In this document: positions 34,314 through 42,400 of the stretch, in pieces | Position numbering within the stretch: the first letter of the stretch is position 1 | Layout: every line of letters starts with the position of its first letter | Assembly (NCBI GenBank): GCA_029263395.1 | Contig: JAJCXO010000170.1 | Location: 1-64,000, forward strand | Direction of reading: 5' to 3' | Length of the DNA: 64,000 nt | DNA from: Acidobacteriota bacterium | GTDB lineage: Bacteria; Acidobacteriota; Thermoanaerobaculia; Multivoradales; J023 | Program-made: the position numbers and the translations under genes | The notes under the pieces: generated by a model | Told to the model about the DNA's origin: nothing | What the model saw: only the letters and a program-made list of their open reading frames with translations | Databases searched by the model: none

Positions 34314-34985
34314 ATGCCAGATCCCTCCCGCTTCTTCCCCGACCAGATCGCGTCGACCACCACCGCGTCTCGGACCGATGGCGCATCCTTCGACCTGATC
34401 GCGTACTTGTTTTCGCCTCCAAACCCGCCGATTCCGCCCTCGGTCGATCCGCGCCAACTCAAAGACATCGAGCTTTGGCAGAGGCGGACCCCGGCTGGTG
34501 GCATCGGGGTCAATATTCGGTATACCGACACTCTGGTTCAGTACTACCGAGGGATTCTTCCACCGGAAGGAGAGCGTCCTAAGCGGGTGGTGTTCAGCTT
34601 CTTGACGGGACATCGTGGTCCGGACGAGCCGATCGCCTACTTCGGACGCACGGTGGGGCAGCAGCTTGAGCCCCAGGGCAGTCGGCCGTCCGAGGTCTTC
34701 GCCTTCTTGGGGCGGAAGCTGGTAGCGCCCAACCCGCTCAACAAACGGCGGATCGAAGTCTTCGGCTATCGCCACTCGGATCCGCTCGACCGGGTGATCC
34801 GCTATGGACTCCTGGGTATCGCAGCAGATGGCGTGTGGTTCCACTACGAATGGGACTTCGTGGGCCGGAACTCGTGGGCCTTTGACTCGACGGACCGCAT
34901 CATCAATTTTTGTCTCGACCACGGGCGGCCCGATCCGGCCCTCGACGAGTTCTTGCTCTTTCGTGGCGAGTCCGCCCCGGCTTGA
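34314..34985 (+). CDS. hypothetical protein, unknown family
   Basis: A 223-residue soluble protein with no signal peptide. The ATG at 34314 has GAGGAG about 12 bases upstream. The sequence includes IELWQRRTPAGGIGVNIRYT, VVFSFLTGHRGPDEPIAYFG and VIRYGLLGIAADGVWFHYEW. I recognise no family or catalytic motif. It is flanked by repeat units on both sides and may have been carried in with them. Codon choice looks like that of its neighbours. Confidence 0.5.
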   Translation: MPDPSRFFPDQIASTTTASRTDGASFDLIAYLFSPPNPPIPPSVDPRQLKDIELWQRRTPAGGIGVNIRYTDTLVQYYRGILPPEGERPKRVVFSFLTGHRGPDEPIAYFGRTVGQQLEPQGSRPSEVFAFLGRKLVAPNPLNKRRIEVFGYRHSDPLDRVIRYGLLGIAADGVWFHYEWDFVGRNSWAFDSTDRIINFCLDHGRPDPALDEFLLFRGESAPA

Positions 34986-35193
34986 AGAGGCTCGAGGCCG
35001 GCTACCACAAAGCCCCTCATAACCCGAGTTTCTCCAAGAGAACGGGGATCTCTTTCTGTGGGTTGCGCGGCTTGAACCGATTCCCGTGTAAGGCTTGCTG
35101 ATCAAGCGACATCAACGAGCAATTCTTATGAGTGCCTGGCATCGATACCTGGGCTCGGTTACAAGTCCGGTGCAGGTGCCATCTTTTGATCCG

Positions 35194-35274
35194 GCGCCCA
35201 GGATGGGCGCAATCGTAAAGCCTGGGGTGAAACCCCAGGTAGGGAGGCTTCTCTCCCGCGCCCTGAAAGGGCGC
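35194..35274. repeat. triple-hairpin structured cassette
   Basis: Three perfect stems in a row with purine triloops: GCGCCCA-GGA-TGGGCGC (35194-35210), CCTGGGGT-GAA-ACCCCAGG (35221-35239) and GCGCCCT-GAA-AGGGCGC (35258-35274). A GTGCTAGGCACACATCC head variant begins directly after, at 35286. This kind of stacked, GC-rich palindrome is typical of REP/BIME-like mobile non-coding repeats. Confidence 0.7.
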
Positions 35275-35281
35275 CACATTC

Positions 35282-35310
35282 TGCGGTGCTAGGCACACAT
35301 CCTCCTGCTC
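35282..35310. repeat. variant head of the GTGCCAGGCACACAT repeat
   Basis: TGCGGTGCTAGGCACACATCC followed by CTGCTC, with one base changed from the common head (GTGCTAGG for GTGCCAGG). It follows the triple-hairpin cassette. Confidence 0.6.
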
Positions 35311-35635
35311 CCGGTGGGAGTCACTAGATGAGGATGCGCGATCGGTCGTCAACCAGTCCACGGCGGATTGATCGCAGGTTCCGGCGGATTCCTGCGTGGG
35401 CACAAGTTGAGGTCGATGGCCACCGACTCGAAGGGGGTTGGGCTGGGACCAATCGAGGTATTCCCAGTTAGCTGTCAGGTTCTGGGAGACTCGTGAGACC
35501 GAGACTTCGGGCTGCCGGCAGCCTCCCTTTTCCGCTCGCAGCAGCCGCTCCGAGCCTGGCCGCGAATCGGCGCCGACTGGAACTGAAGCGCGAGGTAGAG
35601 AGTCCAAGTACTGTGATCAACGTAAGGAGCCTGCC

Positions 35636-36259
35636 ATGAGGCGATCGACATCAGACCCTAGACGACGACTGCTAGTCCTAGTCGCGTTGGTCTGTGGCGC
35701 GGGGTTGACCTCCCAACCCGTTGACGCGTGTAGTTGCAATCCTGCAAGGCCTCCAGATGTTGCGTTCGATCACTCGGATGCGGTCTTTGCGGCAACTGCT
35801 ATCGACGTTCCGGGCTACCCCGACAACACGTCGATCTACATCTATAGAAAGTTGGCCGAGATCGACAACTTCCTTGGCACTGAGTTCACCGCCCGCGACT
35901 GGGGACGCACCGCGGCCTTCAAAGTCGACGCCTCTTGGAAAGGGGTCGAAACGACACGGACGGTGGTCCGAACCGGCTACGGAGGAGGCGACTGTGGCTT
36001 TCCTTTTGTGGAAGGCAATCGATACCTGATTTATGCATATCTCTCGGACGGGGAGCTGTCTGCGAGCATCTGTTCACGGACTACCAAGCTTCACCACGCA
36101 CATAAGGATCTCAGCGAGTTGGCGAAGCGTGGACGACTCACACTGAGTGAACCGGAGCCGGTGACTTATCTCCTCGCAGGCCTTGCAGTCGTCGCGATTC
36201 TTGGCTGCCTGGTAGTCGGTGTGTGGCTGGGCGGCAGGCCAGCAAGCTCTGGCACCTGA
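35636..36259 (+). CDS. exported, membrane-anchored NTR/TIMP-like protein
   Basis: A 207-residue protein; ATG at 35636 follows AAGGAG 8 bases upstream. After a signal sequence ending near VDA, the mature part begins CSCNPARPPDV and includes SDAVFAATAID, VDASWKGVETTRT, GYGGGDCGFPFVEGNRYL and a late CSRTTKLHHA. This spacing of an N-terminal CxC and GxGxGDCG is that of bacterial proteins resembling tissue inhibitor of metalloproteinases (netrin-like fold). A final hydrophobic helix (YLLAGLAVVAILGCLVVGVW) anchors it. Function unknown; not necessarily an inhibitor. Confidence 0.65.
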   Translation: MRRSTSDPRRRLLVLVALVCGAGLTSQPVDACSCNPARPPDVAFDHSDAVFAATAIDVPGYPDNTSIYIYRKLAEIDNFLGTEFTARDWGRTAAFKVDASWKGVETTRTVVRTGYGGGDCGFPFVEGNRYLIYAYLSDGELSASICSRTTKLHHAHKDLSELAKRGRLTLSEPEPVTYLLAGLAVVAILGCLVVGVWLGGRPASSGT

Positions 36260-36344
36260 ACAGAACCTCAGTTCGGTTGTTAGAGGCTAGCGGGCAATGT
36301 GTCCTAGATCTCGGCGAGTCGGTAAGCCCTGATCACCTGCTCCC

Positions 36345-36354
36345 GTGCCAGGCA
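36345..36354. repeat. short repeat head next to the group II intron fragment
   Basis: CCTGCTCCCGTGCCAGGCA ends at 36354. It contains the repeat head but stops before CACAT. The group II intron-like hairpin starts 7 bases later, so the intron seems to interrupt the repeat. Confidence 0.45.
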
Positions 36355-36360
36355 GATAGC

Positions 36361-36670
36361 GCCGGTTAAAACCGGCAGAGTGTAGGAGGTGAAAGTCCTC
36401 TATAACGAAAGGAGTAGCGATCCACGTTAGCCCCGAGTCATGCGGTCGGTACCGTAAGGTGCCGGACGAAGCGTTGACAGGGGGTGTACGAGCAGGGCTA
36501 TTGAGCCGTGAAAACACGTAAGTTTCGGACGTCCACGTTGTTGCCAGAGGCGGGGACTGCACCGACTGTCGCGTTATCGCGAGTGTCAGTTGGGTCCGGC
36601 GCGGTCGGAGAACCTTTGCGCGTACACAAGCATTCTGCGCGGGAACCGGGAGATCCCGTGACCGACCTTG
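36361..36670 (+). ncRNA. group II intron 5' fragment (domain I-like)
   Basis: A hairpin GCCGGTT-AA-AACCGGC (36361-36376) is followed at 36380 by GTGTAGGAGGTGAAAGTCCT and further by GAGTCATGCGGTCGG, then GACGAAGCGTTGACAGGG and later GGGAACCGGGAGATCCCG. These are group II intron domain I features that I recognise: a GUGYG-like 5' end and GTGAAAGTCC with GAAGCG and GACAGG. The intron-encoded reverse transcriptase and domains V-VI are not here, and the next DNA is a repeat unit, so only a fragment survives. A hairpin directly in front of the 5' end fits group IIC insertion next to terminators, but the class is uncertain. Confidence 0.55.
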
Positions 36671-36690
36671 GTCGATGGTGGCAGGGTCCC

Positions 36691-36800
36691 CCTGCTCCCG
36701 GTGCCAGGCACACATCCTGCGGGGACCGCTGGCAGTTCCCGGGTTGCATCTTCGTGCACGCCTCGAGGCGAACCCTCGAGGCGTGCCAGGCACCTTATAA
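36691..36800. repeat. complete head-hairpin-tail repeat unit
   Basis: CCTGCTCCCGGTGCCAGGCA and CACATCCTGC form the head (36691-36720). A 13-bp perfect stem follows, GCACGCCTCGAGG (36756-36768) with CCTCGAGGCGTGC (36774-36786) around CGAAC. GTGCCAGGCACCTTATAA (36783-36800) is the tail. This is one of the clearest complete copies of the family. Confidence 0.75.
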
Positions 36801-36847
36801 GGAGGGCACCTCATAAGGAGATCAAGCAGGGTCCGGCACCGGCCCCG

Positions 36848-37630
36848 TTAGCCCTTGTTGCCAGCGCGCTTGGCGGTGGCGAAGAGGTTCTGGCACCGCT
36901 CGAGCTTGTAATTGACAGTCAAACGATAGTTGACCGGTACCGGTTTGCCTTCCAACTGAGCCGGCTTGAACCGCCAGTCTCGGACAGCCTCCATCGCGGC
37001 GAAACCGAGCAGAGGATCTTGGGCTGTCAGCAGACGAGGGTTCGTCGGCAGACCTTGTTCGTTGATGATGAAGCCGACCTTGATGGGGCCGTCGAGGCAA
37101 GAGCTATATTTGCCGTACGGGTACTTGGGGAGAGGGGCTCGGATTTTCTTCGGGGCGATCACGTCTTGCTCTTGCGTTTCGTCGAGTAGATCGATTCCGG
37201 TCTTTCCTTCGGAATCATCGGGAGAGACTCGCCACGGCTCCAGCAGTTTGCCAGCGGCTCCGTAGCGGGCAAGGTTTTGCTTCGAGAGCTCGGGCACCAG
37301 AACCTGGGCCGAGATGAAGTCCCAGTTCGCAGCCTCTTCCTTGCCGAGGCCGGCCTCAGCAAGAGCACGGAGGAAGGTCGCGGTACCGAGGAGCTCGGCA
37401 ACTCCCTCGCCACCTTCGATGCGAGCGCACATTTCGTCGAGGACTGCGTTCGCTGTTTTGTATGCCTTCTTCCACTCGCCCGACTTCAGCGCGGTGTCGG
37501 CCTTGTTGAGTGTCTGTGTCCACCGCTCGACAACCTGCGGCCGCTTGATTCCAACAGGCTGGTTGTGTTGCGCTGCGAGCTGGGGAGCGATGAGAAGTAG
37601 ACCCAAAAGAACCGTGGTAAGACATCGCAT
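36848..37630 (-). CDS. exported TPR/TonB C-terminal domain protein
   Basis: A 260-residue protein. The start is ATG 37630 with GAGGAGG upstream. The longer 486-codon frame that reads through from 38308 is an artefact joining a recombinase remnant via a repeat. Signal: LTTVLLGLLLIAPQLAA. The middle has helical TPR-like stretches (ALKSGEWKKAYKTANAVLDE), and the last 100 residues read PLPKYPYGKYSSCLDGPIKV, GFIINEQGLPTNPRLL, and AAMEAVRDWRFKPAQLEGKP. The latter is the TonB C-terminal signature VxxWRFxPAxxxGxPV. There is no N-terminal membrane anchor typical of TonB itself, so it is a TonB-like periplasmic protein. Function unknown. Confidence 0.78.
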   Translation of the reverse strand: MRCLTTVLLGLLLIAPQLAAQHNQPVGIKRPQVVERWTQTLNKADTALKSGEWKKAYKTANAVLDEMCARIEGGEGVAELLGTATFLRALAEAGLGKEEAANWDFISAQVLVPELSKQNLARYGAAGKLLEPWRVSPDDSEGKTGIDLLDETQEQDVIAPKKIRAPLPKYPYGKYSSCLDGPIKVGFIINEQGLPTNPRLLTAQDPLLGFAAMEAVRDWRFKPAQLEGKPVPVNYRLTVNYKLERCQNLFATAKRAGNKG

Positions 37631-37784
37631 TTCTCGTTCCTCCTCTGCAAAGATTAGAAGAGCCCATAGCGGGCAGAGTTTACCATCTCGATAGGGAAGC
37701 GGCTCGCAAGCGAGATCCTTCTCGAGAAGTGCCCTGGGCCCCACCCTCGATGGATTCAACGAGTGGCCGCCCTCGATGGGTGTC

Positions 37785-37812
37785 CCCCTGCTTCCGGTGC
37801 CAGGCACACATC
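37785..37812. repeat. repeat head at the broken end of the serine recombinase
   Basis: CCCCTGCTTCCGGTGCCAGG followed by CACACATCT. The recombinase frame runs from 38308 down to this point and then continues as nonsense through the repeat. Confidence 0.75.
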
Positions 37813-37813
37813 T

Positions 37814-38308
37814 AGGAACAAGACGGATCTGCTGCTGGATAGTGCGAATTAGGATCTTGCGACGTTCCTCATAGGCTGCCTCCGCGGCGAAAGCCTCGCT
37901 GGTGCGACTCGGAGATTCGGTCGACCATTCATACTCGAACCCGACTTCTTCTAGAGCATTACGACTGGGCTGAATTACTCCAGCCGTATCGAGGAGTTCA
38001 GCACCCAGAGCTTGGACACGCTGTTTCAACACGTTGTAAAGCGGGTAGCCTCCGCGAGAGAAGCGTTCAATGTACCGGATGATGACAGCATCAACCTTCT
38101 CTGCTCCGGTCTCTAGGCGCCCTAGCATCTGGTCAAGAATTGGGCGATCGTTCTTGAGTCCAGTGTAGGGTTCACGAAAGACACCAACAACTCGAAAGTT
38201 GTGAAGCTGGGCGTACTTCCGTCCGATGTCTTCTTGTAGGTCGAGGCTCTCGCCGAAGTCGGCCTGTTGAGGTGTGGAGACCCGAAGATAGAGGAATGCA
38301 GATTTCAA
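37814..38308 (-). pseudogene. N-terminal part of a serine recombinase, cut at a repeat
   Basis: About 165 codons read FLYLRVSTPQQADFGESLDL, the catalytic serine motif of serine resolvase/invertases (YxRVSTxxQ). Then FREPYTGLKNDRPILDQML and IIRYIERFSRGGYPLYN follow, the usual core with the catalytic Arg residues. The frame ends in RTIQQQIRLVPRCVPGTG; CVPGTG is the repeat read backward. The recombinase and DNA-binding parts, normally another 300 or so residues, are absent. It is a broken gene. Confidence 0.8.
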
Positions 38309-39448
38309 ACGAGAGTAGAGAAATTAACTGCCGAATATACTCTTTGGTTCGGTCAACTGGATCACTTGGCGTCCGTTACATCGAAGAATAGATTATCGAA
38401 CGAGCGGTGTAGCTGCTCAAGCGTGCATTGTGATAGGTCTTTAATAGACTTGTCGCCAGTAACTGCATACATAGAGTTGAAGAAGAGCTCTGTATCTCGA
38501 TAGAGAGTTAGGTAAGTCTCTAGGACTGCGAGTCGAGTTTTTCGGTCGGAGGGGAGCATAAGAATACGAGAAAGGACGATGCACTCCACAACGGCAAGAA
38601 CTCCGTCGCTTCAGCGTGCATCGCCCTCTCTTGTCTCAATTGAGAGGGTCCGATGTAAAGCCGGTGCTGACTTCTGTTCTTGTCGCGCATGAGCGCAGAA
38701 ATCAAAATAGCAAAAATAGACCTTGGTTAGTTTGGCGAATGTACTCCGGGCCGTCAAGTGAAAATAGTCCACCTGTTGAACCGTTCATCGCAAAGCATGG
38801 GCCAAAGGTCAAGCACATTTATTAAAAGAGAAGGTTGGTCTCTCCGGCTAGAGCCTTGCTAGTTTGCCCGGTGCCAGGTGGTTTGCTCAGATTGAAGCTG
38901 GCACGCTCACGATTAGTTCATGATCAGTATTTGTTATCAAAAGCTGGGATCTCCTGGATCTTCCAGTCGATTCCAGAATTGTCAGCTGTGCAGGGAGCGT
39001 TCCTCGTCATATTGGCCGTGAAGTGTAGTAGCACTCAGCAGTAGTGTCGAAGCTAGCGAAGTTCTCAGCGTCGCCGACATACACCGTCGAGAAGCCTGGC
39101 GCCAGCGCTGGTGAGACAGCCGGACGGAGCACCCCTCGCGCTATTGGAATTGCCGGGCCGCACTGGATGCATGCAGCAGCAGTGTTCATTTCGGGAATGG
39201 GTCGCTGAATGCGTCAACTCTAGCGCACCGCAGCAATTCTGAGCACCGCATTTCCTCTGAGTAAGAGAGGTTTTATCAGCATCGAGATTGAGAGTGACTT
39301 ATAATCGATATTGATTGTTGAGAATTTCTCGTAGGAAGAGAGCTTGGATTGTGAATGGAAGTGGATTTAGGTCTATCAGTAATGCTGCGATAGGTTTCTA
39401 GAGTCAGAATATTCTGCTGATCGGGAGGGTTTGGATGCTATGTAGAAG
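38309..39448. other. AT-richer accessory DNA, no convincing gene
   Basis: This stretch has visibly lower GC than its surroundings and only short frames. A partial repeat (CCCGGTGCCAGGTGG) lies at 38867-38881. On the minus strand 38362-38589 has a plausible 75-codon frame (see next entry) and 39007-39189 a 60-codon frame of unknown meaning. A TATAAT at 39300 precedes the big gene at 39449 by about 145 bases without a good -35. It looks like imported DNA in decay. Confidence 0.5.
38362..38589 (-). CDS. possible small protein
   Basis: A 75-residue frame with no recognised motif, containing LAVLETYLTLYRDTELFFN and LSQCTLEQLHRSFDNLFF. The composition looks protein-like, with alternating charged and hydrophobic residues, and differs in base use from the flanking genes. 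A second frame just upstream (MHAEATEFLPLWSA) hints at a frameshifted longer gene. No clear ribosome site. Confidence 0.3.
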   Translation of the reverse strand: MECIVLSRILMLPSDRKTRLAVLETYLTLYRDTELFFNSMYAVTGDKSIKDLSQCTLEQLHRSFDNLFFDVTDAK

Positions 39449-42400
39449 GTGCAGTCCACGACTGAATATCAAGACACGAGGCTTCGAGCCTCTCGATTCG
39501 TCCTAGGAATGCTGGCTCTTCTTGCTCCGTCGACCGCGATCGCTGAGTTCAGTCTCCCCGAACAGAACTCAGACCTCTACTACAGCTACGCGATCGTGGC
39601 CGGAGAGGAGATCAAAATCCGAACCCAAGCCCAGCTGACAGGCGATGTGCATGCCAACGGCAGTATCGACCTGAAACCGCTTAGTAGCGTGAATGGCGAC
39701 GTCTCGGCTGTCGAGGCCATCCGAGTGCGGGGTACCGTTACTGGTGCTGTGCTCGAGGGCGTTGAGCCGCTTGCGCTGCCGCGCCTCTACACCCGAGCGG
39801 AGTCGCTGGCCCTTGCTAACCGCGTCTTTCATGAGGGCACTGCTTTTGTGGATGAAGTTATCGACGACATCGTTTTCGTGGACGGTGAGGTTCTCATCCG
39901 GGGCAGTCTCGTTGGTACTGGCTCTCTCATCGCGAGCGGCGGGATTCGCTTCGAAGACAGTGACAACGACTCAGACAGCGATAGCGACTCAGACAGCGAT
40001 AGCGAACCGGCTGGCCCGCCACAGCCTGGAAACCGCCTGTCACTGATCGCATTCGACGACATTGAGGTGGGAGAGGGCTGGTCACTGCGCGGGGTGTTGC
40101 AAGCCGGTGGCGAGATCATCCTCGGGCGAGGTGTTTGGATAGAGGGTGTGCTGGTGGCGGATGGCAGCGTCCGGGTCGAGCGGGATGTTCAGTTGTCCTT
40201 CTTCGACTTCGACGAGATGCCGCCACAGCTCGTACTACGCACACCAAGCGAATCCAATTGGTACAGCCGCCCAGACCTACAAGTCTTGCTCGAGTATTCG
40301 GATGGTGGGTCCGGGGTCGACTTGGCCAGCTTAGACGTGCAAGTTGATGGCAGTCCGGTGGCCTGCCAGGCGAGAGCTACGGCGGCGACGTGCGATCTTT
40401 CGTCTCTCGACGCAGGAGCCCATGAACTGACGGCAGCAATATCGGACACAGCCGGAAATGTCGCTAGTACGACGTTCACGTTCGAGATTCTGATCGACGA
40501 GATCCTTCCCACAGTGCAGGTCGTCGAGCCGACTACGACAGCGCTTTATGATCCCGCGCCAGTCTTCTTAATCGGCTACGGTGACGCCGACTCAGGGGTA
40601 GATGCTGACCGTCTACGGGTTCTCTTGGAGGGCGTCGATCTGGCGCTACACTGCCTGTTCGGCCTATCTGCCGCAGAATGTGAGATCCCGCTCCCAGATA
40701 TCAGGTCGTACACACTCGACTTGGAGATCAGCGATCGCGCTGGCAACGTCGGGACTTCGAGCTTCTCGTTCGAACGGGTTGCCGATGCCGTGGCACCAGA
40801 AGTCACTATCGTTTCGCCGAGCGCCGAAGTCCTGATCAACGAAGCCGAGCTGAGGGTGCGCGCTGACTATGTCGATCACGGCTCGGGCGTGGATCGGGCC
40901 AGCGTGATCGTAGAGCTCGATGGTGTTGATCGGACGGAATCCTGCCTAGTCGGCGAGCGATCCTTGGCCTGCCAACCTTTGGGTGTAGAGCCAGGGGATC
41001 ACCAGCTAGGGCTCCAGGTCACCGACAGAGTAGGCAACGTGGCAGAGGTCGAGCACTCGTTCGAGATCGTAAGGGATGACAGCCCACCTTCTGTGACGAT
41101 TTCGACGCCCTTAGACGGTGCAGTTGTCGCAACCTCGACGGTGGTTGTGGCCGGTACTGTCACCGACGACGACGTCGTTACTGCGGTCTTGGTGAATGGC
41201 GTCCAGGCAGATTTGGTCGATGAGGGCTTCAGTGCAACAGTATCTATCCCAGAGGGTGCGAGCTCTATCTCTGTGGTCGCAACCGACAGGGCAGGACAAA
41301 GCAGTGAAACTGCCCTCTCTGTGGTACTCGATACCACGCCGCCTGAGTTGCAGATCGATCGGCCGGAGGCGACTGGAAGGACTCACAACACGACAGCCGT
41401 GGTAGAGGGGAGTGTCAGTGACACACATGGTGTCGCCGAACTCACGGTCAGCAGCACTGTTGTGGAAATCATAGGCGGCCGCTTCCAGGCACTCGTCGAT
41501 CTCGATGAGGGGGCCAATCTGATCCCCGTGACCGCAACTGACTCCGCGGGAAATAGTGCGGTGCTGGAGGTCGAGGTCGAACGCTTCTCGATTCCGATTC
41601 TCAGGATCTCTTCACCCAGCGATCAGACTCTGGTCTCGACAGGTACGGTTGATGTCATCGGCACAGTCACTGATCCATCGGCAACGGTGCAAGTCAATGG
41701 CATCTCAGCAGTAGTCTCTGGTGAGAGCTTCGTTGCTTCAGGGGTGACGATTGTTCCAGGTGGCAACCTGTTGAACGCAGTTGCGACGGACCTTGATGGG
41801 CGTCAGGCCAGCACAAAAGTGACGGTCTTCCATGATAGCGAACCGCCACGAGTGACGATCGATCGGCCGGCGGATGGCGAGGTATTACCCGAAGCGGTCG
41901 TAGCGGTGAGTGGTCTGGTCAATGATCTGATCACTGCCACGCTTGATGTAGGAGAGTTGACCGTGCAAGTGAATGGCGTATCGGCGAGAGTCTCAAACCG
42001 CAGTTTCGTGGCAGATGGCGTACCGCTGGTTCCTGGCGAGAATCTTCTGCGAGCAGTGGCCACTGATACCAGTGGCAATCAAGGTGTGAGTGAGATTAGC
42101 GTGCGCTTTGAAGCGCCGCTTGGCCAACATTTGCGGGTCCACTCGGGGGATCGTCAGGAGGCGATGATCGGGACGACACTCGCCGAGCCGTTGGTCGTGC
42201 GCCTGACCGACGCTAGTGGTTCGCCGATTGCCGGTGAGACGATACACTTTCGTGTCCGTGGCACGAACGGTCACCTTGACGGTGAACGGCGCCAGCTATT
42301 GAAGGTAACCAACAGTGACGGTTTCGCTGAGGTGATCCTCACACTCGGTACTCGGGCCAGCGTCGGCCAGCAAGTCGTCGAGGCAAGTGCTCCAGGAGGC

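Noticed and set aside
35311-35607. Reading frame on the minus strand resembling a transposase remnant
   Set aside because: The similarity (VSRVSQNLTANWEYLDWSQP) is too weak to name a family.
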